From contig CAZNPH010000002.1 of assembly GCA_964574985.1 (NCBI GenBank), positions 1 through 64,000 of the forward strand: 64,000 nucleotides of DNA, read 5' to 3'. A program made the position numbers and the translations under genes. Positions 17,794 to 26,569 of the stretch are shown here, piece by piece. How positions within the stretch are numbered: position 1 is the first letter of the stretch; each line of letters opens with the position of its first letter. The stretch comes from CAZNPH01 sp964574985. GTDB lineage: Bacteria; Bacteroidota; Bacteroidia; Bacteroidales; SM23-62. The notes below the pieces were generated by a model, which ran no database searches, was not told the origin of the DNA, and saw nothing but the letters and a program-made list of their open reading frames with translations.

Positions 17794-18318
17794 TTACTGC
17801 ACAACCTCCGGTATGTTCAGGAAAAGATGTGTGATCCACATTCCACCCTGATCGTCCCGGGCAATTCCGGGGCCTGATTGGGTATAGGTTCCCAGCAGGG
17901 TCTGCCGGGTGTTTTCATTGCTGATCCAGCGGTTCACCACGCTGTCGGCAGGGAAATCTGCATCGGCATAGGAAATAATAACTCCGTAATTGGTGCCGGT
18001 CAGTTTGTCTTTCACCACCTGGATCCTGTCTTCGATTCCCTCAAAAGGATCATCAACTTCCTGGGGATCCTGCCCGGCGAGGTTGCGGCTGTGTATCTGG
18101 GCTTCCTTGACCATTACGAACTGCAGTACGAGCTGGTTCAGTCCGAGGGATTCCGAAGTGTCGGAGACCGCTGCCCGGTATTGGTTGACAAGGACGTGAA
18201 GACGGTCTTCGAATGCACTTACTTCCGTGAAATCATCATTGCCCTTTTCACAGGACAGGACGGAAAAAGTCATGGCGATGATCAGCATGATGCCTCTGGT
18301 AATCCGGTTTGGTCTCAT
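17794..18318 (-). CDS. CAP/SCP-domain lipoprotein
   Basis: 174 residues. A signal sequence ends in VLSC, a lipobox, followed by EKGNDD, whose acidic residues resemble a Bacteroidetes surface-export signal. The rest resembles a CAP (SCP) domain: a helix with VKEAQIHSRNLA, then WISNENTRQTLLG and a GPGIA...WITHLF segment close to the C-terminus. CAP domains occur in secreted proteins of diverse function. A -7 box sits at 18335-18342. The gene lies between the symporter and the repeat upstream of fumC. Confidence 0.75.
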   Translation of the reverse strand: MRPNRITRGIMLIIAMTFSVLSCEKGNDDFTEVSAFEDRLHVLVNQYRAAVSDTSESLGLNQLVLQFVMVKEAQIHSRNLAGQDPQEVDDPFEGIEDRIQVVKDKLTGTNYGVIISYADADFPADSVVNRWISNENTRQTLLGTYTQSGPGIARDDQGGMWITHLFLNIPEVVQ

Positions 18319-18334
18319 AGGGGTTTATTTTTGG

Positions 18335-18342
18335 CAAATTTA
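18335..18342 (-). promoter_or_regulatory. -7 box of CAP-domain lipoprotein gene
   Basis: TAAATTTG on the minus strand, matching the Bacteroidetes -7 consensus TAnnTTTG, 17 bases before the start codon at 18318. No convincing -33 TTG at standard spacing was found. Confidence 0.5.
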
Positions 18343-18386
18343 CAACAATTGATCGACAATTACAGCAAGTCCCGGTGAAAGTCCGG

Positions 18387-19859
18387 TTACCCCCCACCAC
18401 TACCGGAATCAACGGATTCCGGGGCACGATGATCGCTGCTTTCCTTTATTCTGACCAGAAAGATAAAGATCAGAAAGGAACCGGCAATGCCAAAAACATT
18501 TGCATCGAGTCCGAACGGCAGCCTCCATGCCAGTATTGATAGAAGAAGCGTAATGGATCCTCCTCCGATCATGGCCCAGAAAGCAGCCGTGCTGGTTTTT
18601 TTTCTGAAGAACAATGCCCCGATAACAGGCACAAACAGTCCGGATACCATAAAAGCATACGAATACAGCATCAGACTCAGTACGTTGGGCATGTTCAAAG
18701 CAAGCACCAGTGCGAAGGCCCCGATCAAAAGGGTAATGACCTGGGATGCCCTGAGTCTGTACCGCTCACTCATTCTGTTCAGGTATTTTCCGGAAAGATC
18801 GGTCTGGATGTTTCCCGAGGCAGCCATCAGGCAGCTGTCTGCCGTGGAGAGAATGGCTGAGAAATACGCGGACAACATCAAACCCATGAGTCCGACCGGC
18901 AAAAATGTCCTCAGCAGTACAGGGATCCCCATTTCTTCATCGAAGGCAATCCCCGGATGATACCCCAGTCCGGTAAACATCCCCTTTTCAAATGCCACCC
19001 GTGCAAAAAGTCCGAGCAACACCCCCATGAAAGCCATCAGGGGCCATTCGAAAATGCCGGCAATATACCAGGCTTTTCTTGCCGTCTGCTTGCTTTTGGA
19101 AGCATAAATCCTTTGATAAATGGTCATGCCTACGAACCAGATGGGAATGATGGTGACGGCCCATTTCAACAGATCCTGCCATGCAACATTGGAGAATGAA
19201 AAGAATCCGGACGGGATCACGGATGATATTTCACGGTATCCTCCCAGGGCGAAATAACTGACAGGCAAACCAATGCCGATGAGTCCGGTCATCAGGATGA
19301 TCCACTGGATGGTATCGGTATAGATCACCGCTTTGAGTCCGCCCATGACCGTATAGGCCACAGCGATGAATCCCATGATTATGACCGCGGTTTGCAGGTC
19401 AAGACTGATGAAGGATGCAGATGCAAGTTTGGCACCGGCCAGGATCTGGGAACTGGTGAACCCCGTATATCCGATGGCTGAAATGATGCCTGCGGTGAGG
19501 GCCACGCGGCGATCATAATAATGGCTCAAAAGCTGGGGAAAGGTGAGGAATTCCTTATCCGCGGCCAGTTTATAAACTCTGGGGATCAGGATAACAGCAG
19601 TTAACCAGGCTCCGATCAATCCGGTAAACAACATCCATGTTCCCGCCAGGCCGATCATGAATCCCAATCCTCCCAGTCCGATGGAAAATCCTCCTCCCAC
19701 ATCCGTAGCCACAACGGAAAGCCCAATGTGCCATGAACTCATTTTTCTCCCCCCCACATAATAATCGTCCATGTCTTTGTTCTTCCGGAAAAAGAAAAAT
19801 CCGACACCCAGCATCAGGAGCATATAGATGAAAAAAATCAGCAGGTCAATCCAGTGCAT
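18387..19859 (-). CDS. Sodium:solute symporter family protein
   Basis: 490-residue inner-membrane transporter of the SSS family with about 13 hydrophobic helices. The N-terminal FRKNKDMDDYYVGGRKMSSW loop and the following SVVATDVGGG segment are typical of the family, as is the unwound TM1 region. It presumably moves a solute by Na+ coupling; the substrate cannot be told. It is monocistronic, with its own promoter at 19883-19912. Confidence 0.93.
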   Translation of the reverse strand: MHWIDLLIFFIYMLLMLGVGFFFFRKNKDMDDYYVGGRKMSSWHIGLSVVATDVGGGFSIGLGGLGFMIGLAGTWMLFTGLIGAWLTAVILIPRVYKLAADKEFLTFPQLLSHYYDRRVALTAGIISAIGYTGFTSSQILAGAKLASASFISLDLQTAVIIMGFIAVAYTVMGGLKAVIYTDTIQWIILMTGLIGIGLPVSYFALGGYREISSVIPSGFFSFSNVAWQDLLKWAVTIIPIWFVGMTIYQRIYASKSKQTARKAWYIAGIFEWPLMAFMGVLLGLFARVAFEKGMFTGLGYHPGIAFDEEMGIPVLLRTFLPVGLMGLMLSAYFSAILSTADSCLMAASGNIQTDLSGKYLNRMSERYRLRASQVITLLIGAFALVLALNMPNVLSLMLYSYAFMVSGLFVPVIGALFFRKKTSTAAFWAMIGGGSITLLLSILAWRLPFGLDANVFGIAGSFLIFIFLVRIKESSDHRAPESVDSGSGGG

Positions 19860-19882
19860 AAAGAAGATCCTTGTGAAAGGGA

Positions 19883-19912
19883 CAAAAATAATATTTATGA
19901 TTTAATGACAAA
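19883..19912 (-). promoter_or_regulatory. Promoter of sodium:solute symporter gene
   Basis: On the minus strand, TTTG (19909-19912), an 18-base spacer and TATTTTTG (19883-19890), a good fit to the Bacteroidetes -33/-7 architecture, ending 23 bases before the start codon at 19859. Confidence 0.65.
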
Positions 19913-19950
19913 TAAGATGTTTTATTCTTTTATTTTGACCAGAAGAATTG

Positions 19951-19958
19951 TATATTTG
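19951..19958 (+). promoter_or_regulatory. -7 box upstream of small winged-helix gene
   Basis: TATATTTG, a perfect TAnnTTTG match, 178 bases before the start at 20137. The long leader (about 170 bases) shows no recognised riboswitch. The symporter promoter lies about 40 bases away on the other strand, so the two are divergent. Confidence 0.5.
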
Positions 19959-20136
19959 CATTCAGAATAAGTCCGCTAACCACGGCCCTTTACAAAAAGT
20001 ATTGTTTTGACCGGACGGATCCCCTGGGTGGGGAATAGATTTTGAGCAGGTGATTTTCATTTTTTGTACGGTTTTTGCAGGTCGTTCATTGCATGGAATA
20101 ATTATATACAGGATTCATTAAATATTTGGCAGAATT

Positions 20137-20406
20137 ATGGTTGGTGACAGGAAAAGAGCAGAACGGGAAATCAACCGGATCATGGATCATCCGTTGAAAC
20201 TCAGGATCCTGAATCATTTAAAAAGGAACCATGAGTCTTCACTGGGGAACATTATCCAGGATCTGGGCATTTCCGTGAACAAAGGGTTGAGGCATGTGAT
20301 CGAATTGAAGCATCTCGGACTGATCCAGTACAATGATCAGAAAAGAAGTTTTTTGATTCCCAAAGATCAGGAACCGCTTACCGAATACATTCTGGATCAT
20401 GCCTGA
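20137..20406 (+). CDS. Small winged-helix (ArsR-like) protein
   Basis: 89 residues that look like a single winged helix-turn-helix: MDHPLKLRILNHLKRN (helix 1), SLGNIIQDLGIS and NKGLRHVIELKHLGLI (recognition region), then a beta wing. ArsR-type order, but with no metal-binding Cys. Probably a transcription regulator; the target is unknown. It is divergent from the symporter gene, which is a candidate target. Confidence 0.7.
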   Translation: MVGDRKRAEREINRIMDHPLKLRILNHLKRNHESSLGNIIQDLGISVNKGLRHVIELKHLGLIQYNDQKRSFLIPKDQEPLTEYILDHA

Positions 20407-20497
20407 AGGCCCTGAGCATCATTGTTGATTTGGCTTCCGGATTCAATGCAGATCCGGGCAGGGCTTATTTTGCCGGTTATCAAAGATCATCTCCAGG

Positions 20498-21587
20498 TCA
20501 ATTGCTCCCGAACTCCATAAGATATGCTTTGATGAATTCATTGAGATTCCCGTCAAGCACATCCTGTACATTCGAAGATTCATGCGAAGTTCTCAGGTCC
20601 TTCACCATTTTGTAGGGGTGAAGCACATAATTCCTGATTTGGGATCCCCATTCAATTTTTTTCTTTTCACCTTCAATCCTGGCTTCTTCTTCCTTTCTTT
20701 TTCTTAATTCAAGTTCATACAACTGGGATTTGAGAATGCGCAGGGCGTTTTCTTTGTTCTTGGCCTGTGATCTGGTTTCCTGATTTTCCACCACAATGCC
20801 GGAAGGTTGGTGGCGCAACCGTACAGCAGTTTCCACTTTGTTCACATGTTGACCTCCTGCTCCTGATGAACGAAAGGTTTCCCAGCTGATATCGGCGGGA
20901 TTGACTTCAATTTCAATGGCTTCGTCAATGACGGGGGAAACGAATACGGATGCGAAAGAAGTGTGGCGCCGGTGGCCTGAGTCATAGGGAGACAAACGAA
21001 CCAGTCTGTGGACACCGTTTTCGCTTTTCAGATATCCGTATGTATATTCCCCGCTGATCTCCAGTGTGGCTGATTTGATTCCCGCTTCATCGCCGGGGTG
21101 ATATTCCAGTTCCCGTACCTTGTAGTTGTTCCTTTCACCCCAGCGTATATACATCCTCATAAGCATTTCGGCCCAGTCCTGGCTTTCCGTTCCCCCTGCA
21201 CCCGCGTTGATCTTCAGGAGGGCACCCAGTCTGTCCTCTTCATTTTGCATCATGTTTTTGAACTCGAGGGATTCTATCGCACGGAGTGATCTTTCATAAT
21301 GTTGGTTGAGTTCATCTTCGGGTGCTTCGTTCTCATGAAAAAGCTCCAGCATTGCTCCAAGGTCATCAAGACTCGTTTTGACCTGATCGTATGCTTCTGT
21401 CCATGCTTTTAAACGGGAAATTTCCTTCAGATGATTTTCTGCTTCCCTGGGATCTCCCCAGAAATCAGGCGCCTGTGTCTTCTTTTCTTTTTCTTTTATT
21501 TCCTTTTTCTTGCTTTCGTGGTCAAAGATGCCTCCCCAGCGATTCCAGCCGCCTTATAAGATCCTTGTATTGTTCTTCGGTGATCAT
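20498..21587 (-). CDS. prfB: Peptide chain release factor 2 (programmed +1 frameshift)
   Basis: Recognises UGA/UAA stop codons. Frame 0 starts at ATG 21587 and meets an in-frame TGA at codon 22 (21524-21522) in the context CTT TGA C, preceded by the SD-like GGGGAGG. Skipping one base (T 21524) continues in the +1 frame to 20498, giving about 362 residues, the normal RF2 length. The +1 frame reads DHESKKKEIKEKEKK before the conserved PDFWGDP region. The GGQ motif is present (GAGGQHVNKVE). The anticodon-like tripeptide SPF is SPY here (RLSPYDSG). The gene is 24 bases after recX and shares an operon with prmC, whose product methylates the GGQ glutamine. The frameshift gives autoregulation by RF2 level. 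Confidence 0.95.
21521..21537 (-). promoter_or_regulatory. prfB programmed frameshift site
   Basis: Minus-strand GGGGAGG followed by CAT and CTT TGA C. It is the canonical RF2 recoding signal: an internal Shine-Dalgarno, a slippery CTT and a poor UGA-C stop context. Confidence 0.95.
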
Positions 21588-21611
21588 GTTTTTCAGATGA
21601 TTGTGGTGCCG

Positions 21612-22079
21612 TCAGGTGAAAAGTTCATCAATGGTCCGCTTGATGATCTCATTTTCATAACCCCTCTGTTTGCCGAAATTGAACAAAGCCCCCCTTTTTT
21701 TAATGGCAGGTTTGGATTTCAGGGAAGCGGCTTTTTTTTTCATTTCGCTTATGACCATTTCTTCGTATTCTTCCCGGTCCATATTGACGAATGCTTCTTC
21801 AATGACCCTTTCGGATATTTTTTTTTGTTTGAGGGCATATGAAATCTTATGGGTGCCCCACTTGTTGAAAACAACTTTTTCCCGGGTGAATGTCCCGGCA
21901 AATCTTGCTTCATCAATGAATTTATCTTTGATCAGCTGTTCGATGATTTCCAAAATGACCCGGTCGCTGAGCCCCCAGCCGGAAAGCTTCCTGAAAATAT
22001 CAAGCTTGCACATTTCCTGCCCCGCACAAATTTTACGGCATTTGTTCAGTGCTTCTTCTTTTTTGAATATTTTTTTCAT
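21612..22079 (-). CDS. recX: Regulatory protein RecX
   Basis: 155 residues from ATG 22079, which overlaps the prmC stop in an ATGA; an upstream in-frame start at 22157 would put 26 residues inside prmC and is unlikely. It is made of helical RecX repeats: ICAGQEMCKLDIFRKL, LIKDKFIDEARFAGTFTREKV and KWGTHKISYALKQKKIS are typical. RecX modulates RecA filaments. It is the middle gene of prmC-recX-prfB. recA is not nearby. Confidence 0.88.
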   Translation of the reverse strand: MKKIFKKEEALNKCRKICAGQEMCKLDIFRKLSGWGLSDRVILEIIEQLIKDKFIDEARFAGTFTREKVVFNKWGTHKISYALKQKKISERVIEEAFVNMDREEYEEMVISEMKKKAASLKSKPAIKKRGALFNFGKQRGYENEIIKRTIDELFT

Positions 22080-22951
22080 CGTCTCTGGTTGCCAATGGTG
22101 CACCGAACCATCCGGTCTTTTCCATGCAGGTCTTTTTTTATGGTTATTTCTGTACAACCCATTCCTGACAGGAATTCACGGATTGCCCGGCCATCTCTTT
22201 CATTGATCTCACAATACACGGAACCGGTTGTTTTAAAAATCCGTTTTGCAAGTTTAACAATTCCCCTGTAAAAAATAAAAGGATCCCGGTCTTTTACAAA
22301 GAGCGCATGGTGAGGCTCCCATTTTACTACGGTTTCAGGCATTGTTTTTTTTTCACTCTGGCGGACATAGGGCGGATTGCTGACCAGAATGTCAGGGTTT
22401 CCCTTCCCGGGAGGGAGTCTTCCCAGAAAAAGATCACATGTGAAAAAATCGGCCTCAAGATGATTTGCTTTTTTATTCATAACCGCCAGTTCGATGGCCT
22501 TCCGTGATTTGTCCATGCCCGATATTTTGCTGAGCGGAAGGTGTTTGCTCAATGCCAGTGCAATACAACCACTTCCTGTTCCGATATCAAGGATGAGGTG
22601 TGAACCCTTGCCAAGGTCCTTCAGCATCCATTCAACCAGTTCTTCCGTTTCAGGCCGGGGGATCAGTACGTTCCGGTTTATTGTAAGATGCAGTCCGTAA
22701 AATTCTGTCTCCCCCAATATATACTGGATGGGTTTATATTGCCTGAGTTGTTCGATGATCCGTTCGGTCCGGACTGCCCGGTCATGGTCCATGCTGATTT
22801 TCTCTTCTGCAAATCCCGGGGAAGCAACGCCAAAAATATGGGAAAATACGATCCGGGTCAACGATTCAAGCTCGCGGGCAGGATATCGGGATCGAAGTTC
22901 TGTGAAAATCCTATCTTTGATCTGTTGATAGGGTGATTTTCCGGGTATCAT
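22076..22951 (-). CDS. prmC: Release factor glutamine methyltransferase PrmC
   Basis: 291 residues. An N-terminal helical RF-binding domain is followed by a SAM Rossmann domain with ILDIGTGSGCIALAL and the catalytic NPPY (in LVSNPPYVR). It methylates the glutamine of the GGQ motif in release factors; prfB follows two genes downstream in the same operon. It is divergent from ribD with only 24 bases between starts, so the promoters must overlap coding sequence. Confidence 0.95.
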   Translation of the reverse strand: MIPGKSPYQQIKDRIFTELRSRYPARELESLTRIVFSHIFGVASPGFAEEKISMDHDRAVRTERIIEQLRQYKPIQYILGETEFYGLHLTINRNVLIPRPETEELVEWMLKDLGKGSHLILDIGTGSGCIALALSKHLPLSKISGMDKSRKAIELAVMNKKANHLEADFFTCDLFLGRLPPGKGNPDILVSNPPYVRQSEKKTMPETVVKWEPHHALFVKDRDPFIFYRGIVKLAKRIFKTTGSVYCEINERDGRAIREFLSGMGCTEITIKKDLHGKDRMVRCTIGNQRR

Positions 22952-22975
22952 AACCCAAAGTTAACCATTCGATTG

Positions 22976-24097
22976 ATGTGCCGGAAAGAAGTGAATGCAG
23001 TTTTTATGCGCAGGTGCCTTGAACTGGCAGCACTGGGCAGGGGCCGTGTGTCTCCTAACCCTATGGTCGGGTCGGTCATCGTACATCAGGGCAGGGTGAT
23101 AGGGGAAGGGTTCCACAAAGCGTTCGGAAAAGATCATGCCGAAGTTGTTGCCATTGAGTCTGTACGGAACCGTGAACAACTCAGGGAATCCACCATGTAT
23201 GTCAATCTTGAACCTTGCGCACACCGTGGAAAAACACCACCCTGTTCAGAACGGATCGTCCAGGAAGGAATTCCAAGGGTGGTCATCGGAACCCCGGATC
23301 CCAATGTCATGGTTTCGGGAAAGGGTGCCCGGAGAATCAGGAAGGCCGGGTTTTCCGCCGGGTTTGGATTGCTTGAAAATGACTGTATTGAACTCAACAT
23401 ACGGTTTTTCACCTTTCATATTCTTCAGCGGCCATATGTTATATTGAAATGGGCGCAAACGAAAGACGGTTTCGTGGATATTGCCAGGGACCAGCGTTCA
23501 GAAACTGCACCTGCCTGGATTACCGACGAGGTTTGCAGATCCCTGGTACACAAATGGAGAACTGAGGAAGATGGAATTTTGGTGGGTACAAATACAGCCA
23601 TGAAAGATGACCCGCAACTAACGGCACGGTCATGGGCAGGCCAAAACCCGGTAAAGGTGGTGATCGATATGACCGGGAAGCTTCCGGCCAACCTGAGATT
23701 ATTCGATCACGCGGCACGCACCATCCTGATCACTTCGCCGGCAAGCAGAGGCCTTGCCGGTTCCGGCCTGCCTGAACATGTTGAAGTGATCCAAACCAAA
23801 GGAAAGGATCCGCCCTCCGTGGAAATATTGTCTGCCCTGCACGGAAAACAAATCCAATCCGTTATTATAGAAGGCGGCCCAAAGATACTGAAAACATTTT
23901 ACCAATCGGGATGTTGGGATGAAGCAAGGGTTTTTACAGGGGAACGGACTTTCATCCGGGGAGTCCGTGCCCCCGATTTCCCTGCTCCCGTAAAGGGCAG
24001 GTTTTCCATTGGGAGCAGCCAACTGGCAATTTCCCGGAATCCGGATACTGCAAACATCATCCGCGACAGGATCCGCCAATTGGCACGGGAATGGTAA
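22976..24097 (+). CDS. ribD: Bifunctional riboflavin biosynthesis protein RibD
   Basis: About 373 residues from ATG 22976 (TTG 22973 possible). The N-terminal deaminase has the zinc motif HAE and EPCAHRGKTPPC. The C-terminal reductase domain has RPYVILKWAQTKDG and the IEGGPKILKTF region. It catalyses the second and third steps from GTP to riboflavin. No other rib gene is adjacent. It is divergent from prmC, an arrangement seen in other Bacteroidetes. Confidence 0.94.
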   Translation: MCRKEVNAVFMRRCLELAALGRGRVSPNPMVGSVIVHQGRVIGEGFHKAFGKDHAEVVAIESVRNREQLRESTMYVNLEPCAHRGKTPPCSERIVQEGIPRVVIGTPDPNVMVSGKGARRIRKAGFSAGFGLLENDCIELNIRFFTFHILQRPYVILKWAQTKDGFVDIARDQRSETAPAWITDEVCRSLVHKWRTEEDGILVGTNTAMKDDPQLTARSWAGQNPVKVVIDMTGKLPANLRLFDHAARTILITSPASRGLAGSGLPEHVEVIQTKGKDPPSVEILSALHGKQIQSVIIEGGPKILKTFYQSGCWDEARVFTGERTFIRGVRAPDFPAPVKGRFSIGSSQLAISRNPDTANIIRDRIRQLAREW

Positions 24098-24122
24098 ACA
24101 TATTGGCCTGCAGAGGGAAAGC

Positions 24123-24154
24123 TTGAAAAGATGTTGAAATAATGCATATATTTG
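24123..24154 (+). promoter_or_regulatory. Promoter of TPR-caspase / phosphatase unit
   Basis: TTG (24123-24125), a 21-base spacer and TATATTTG (24147-24154), a good Bacteroidetes promoter 57 bases before the start at 24211. It probably also drives the propeller-SpoIIE gene, which follows by 10 bases. Confidence 0.6.
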
Positions 24155-24210
24155 TTACAGGGAATGCGGTGAGTTTTATGCAATTCTCCGATCATTAAAT
24201 ATTATGAGTC

Positions 24211-26559
24211 ATGAGAAACCTGAGCCTTTGTCTTTTGTTTATCTTCCTTATGGTTATCGGTCCTGTTCAGGCACAGAATGCCAGGAGATACTGGAAGGCA
24301 GGAGGGGAATTTATGGAAGTTCTCAATTACGAAGATGCCATCAGGCAATTCACAAAATCCATAGAGCTCGATCCTGATTTTGAAAAAGCATATCTGTCCA
24401 GGGCCAATGCCTATGAGAAGATTGGAAACCTTAAGGCCGCTGTTGCGGATTATGACCGGGCGGCCACTTTTGATCAAAAAAACACGGACATCTTCTGTCA
24501 AGCCGGAAAGCTTTATTATGAGATGGGCGATTACGAGTCTGCCATCAACCGGTTGAATACTTCCATTAATCTCAAAAAAACCAATATCCCCGCTTATCAA
24601 TATCTGATACAGACATTGATCGAAACGGGTAGTTATGCCGAGGCATTGCAGATATGTAAACGGGCACTCACCATCCGGGAGAGCGACCTGAATTTTTATT
24701 ACCGGGGGGTGGTCAATGAAGAAATGAACAATTACGTGGCCGCCGAAGAAGATTTCGAAAAAGCCATCAGAAAAAACAAGCGATTGGTCGAAGCATATGT
24801 TGACCTGGCCGATCTGAGGATCAAGCTCAACAAGTTTGACAATGCAATGGAGAATGTGAACAAAGCCCTTGAACTGGATCCCAATAACCGGAAAGCACGT
24901 TATGTGCGGTCAAAGATTTATGTCAAGCAACTGAATTATTCAAACGCCATTGATGATATTTCAAAAAACATTTTGCTGAATCCCGGGGATGAAGAAATGT
25001 TTTTTATCAGAGGAGGTTATTATCAGGACTTTACACAACATCAAAGTGCGATCAATGATTTTACCAAGGTAATCCTTTTGAACGATAGCAATATGGATGC
25101 CTATTATCAGCGTGCGAGGTCCTATGAGCAGATCGGGAATTTCCAGGCTGCCATAAGGGATTATCAAAAGCTCGCCGAAATCTCGGAAGATGATGAAGAA
25201 GCCAGGGAACTGCTTGCCAAAGCAGAAAAGCGATTGTTTGAACTGAACCGTGAAGCCAATAAACCCGAAATTGTGATCGTGGATCCCAGGCCTACCCATG
25301 AGGGTCAATTGAATTTGCCCAGAGGCAGGGAAACAGCCAGCATCAAAGGGGTGGTTAAGGACGAAAGCCTTCTGAACTCCCTGGTGGTGAACGATGTGAA
25401 TATTCCCTTCGTCAGGAATGGGGAAGAATATGAGTTCATTGCCTCCCTGGCTCTGAAGGATGCCCGTCAGATAACCGTTACCGCGGTTGATGCCTATGGC
25501 AATATTCGTACTTCGACTTACGGGATCGTGCGTACCGAGGTGGAACCCCCGGAGGTTTCCATTCTGGCCCCCTATGCTTCCGACAACGGCGAGATCTATC
25601 TCGACAGCAATGACCCCAATCTTTATGTGGAGGGCAAGATCAGCGATGAGAGTCTGATCGAACGCATCATGATCAACGGAGTGGCGGCCAGCTACAAGCC
25701 TGATGAGCACAATCCGGTTTTTTCCGCGACCATAAACGTGATGAACAAAAACAAATTCGTGGTTGCTGCAGAAGATGTTTATGGCAATGAAACCATTACA
25801 GAATTCACTTTGAACCGTGACGCGGCTGCACTGCTGGAAAACAATCCCATGGGGAAGACCTGGGCAGTATTTATTGAAAATTCGAGTTACCAGACCTTTG
25901 CCAGTCTGGATGGCCCAATCAAAGATGTTAGCCTGATGAAAGCCGCCCTGGCCAAATACCAGGTACACAATATCATACACAAAAAAGACATGACCAAGAA
26001 AGAACTGGAAAGATTCTTCTCGATCGAACTAAGGGACCTGGTCAGGAGCAACCGGGTGAATTCAATCATGATATGGTATGCGGGGCACGGCAAATTCATC
26101 AATGAGACAGGTTATTGGATCCCCGTTGATGCGGAGCGTAATGACGAATTCACCTACTTTAATATCAATGCACTCAAGGCTTCGCTTCAGTCTTATTCAA
26201 ATCATGTGACCCATACCCTTGTGATTACGGATGCATGCGAGTCTGGCCCCAGTTTTTATCAGGCCATGCGTTCCATCCCCACGGAAAGGAGCTGTGATGA
26301 CTGGCAGGCCACAAGGTTTAAGTCTTCCCAGGTATTTTCTTCGGCAGGATATGAGCTTGCCGTTGATGACTCACAGTTTACCAGAACTTTCTCAAGTGCC
26401 CTGGCCAACAATCCGAATGCCTGCATCCCCATAGAGAAAATCGTGAATACGGTTACCCAGGCTGTGGTAAGCAATAAACAGCAGAGACCGCAATTCGGGA
26501 AGATTGCCGGACTGGAAGATGAAAATGGCACATTTTTCTTTATTTCAAAGGAATATTAA
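24211..26559 (+). CDS. Secreted TPR protein with C-terminal caspase domain
   Basis: 782 residues with a signal peptide ending near GPVQA. TPR repeats span about 25-345 (DPDFEKAYLSRANAYEKIGN-type units). Two beta-sandwich domains (about 370-540, each closing on a DAYGN/DVYGN strand) link to a C-terminal peptidase C14 domain beginning near GKTWAVFIENSSYQ. The catalytic His is H626 in WYAGHGK and the Cys is C676 in TDACESG, so the dyad is intact. Caspase-like proteases in bacteria cleave after basic residues or act in signalling or cell death. Export to the periplasm or surface, and a sensor phosphatase directly downstream, suggest a joint signalling role (inference). Confidence 0.9.
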   Translation: MRNLSLCLLFIFLMVIGPVQAQNARRYWKAGGEFMEVLNYEDAIRQFTKSIELDPDFEKAYLSRANAYEKIGNLKAAVADYDRAATFDQKNTDIFCQAGKLYYEMGDYESAINRLNTSINLKKTNIPAYQYLIQTLIETGSYAEALQICKRALTIRESDLNFYYRGVVNEEMNNYVAAEEDFEKAIRKNKRLVEAYVDLADLRIKLNKFDNAMENVNKALELDPNNRKARYVRSKIYVKQLNYSNAIDDISKNILLNPGDEEMFFIRGGYYQDFTQHQSAINDFTKVILLNDSNMDAYYQRARSYEQIGNFQAAIRDYQKLAEISEDDEEARELLAKAEKRLFELNREANKPEIVIVDPRPTHEGQLNLPRGRETASIKGVVKDESLLNSLVVNDVNIPFVRNGEEYEFIASLALKDARQITVTAVDAYGNIRTSTYGIVRTEVEPPEVSILAPYASDNGEIYLDSNDPNLYVEGKISDESLIERIMINGVAASYKPDEHNPVFSATINVMNKNKFVVAAEDVYGNETITEFTLNRDAAALLENNPMGKTWAVFIENSSYQTFASLDGPIKDVSLMKAALAKYQVHNIIHKKDMTKKELERFFSIELRDLVRSNRVNSIMIWYAGHGKFINETGYWIPVDAERNDEFTYFNINALKASLQSYSNHVTHTLVITDACESGPSFYQAMRSIPTERSCDDWQATRFKSSQVFSSAGYELAVDDSQFTRTFSSALANNPNACIPIEKIVNTVTQAVVSNKQQRPQFGKIAGLEDENGTFFFISKEY

Positions 26560-26569
26560 TTTATTGTAG

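Noticed and set aside
21522..21524. In-frame stop in prfB as a sign of a pseudogene
   Set aside because: The CTT TGA C context with an upstream SD-like sequence is the known RF2 recoding site, and the +1 frame continues a full-length protein.
22080..22157. Longer RecX start inside prmC
   Set aside because: ATG 22079 forms the usual ATGA overlap with the prmC stop and gives the normal RecX length.
24961..25980. Long open frame on the minus strand opposite the TPR-caspase gene
   Set aside because: It lies antiphase over clear TPR, beta-sandwich and caspase coding sequence and its product has no recognisable feature; it is a codon-bias shadow.
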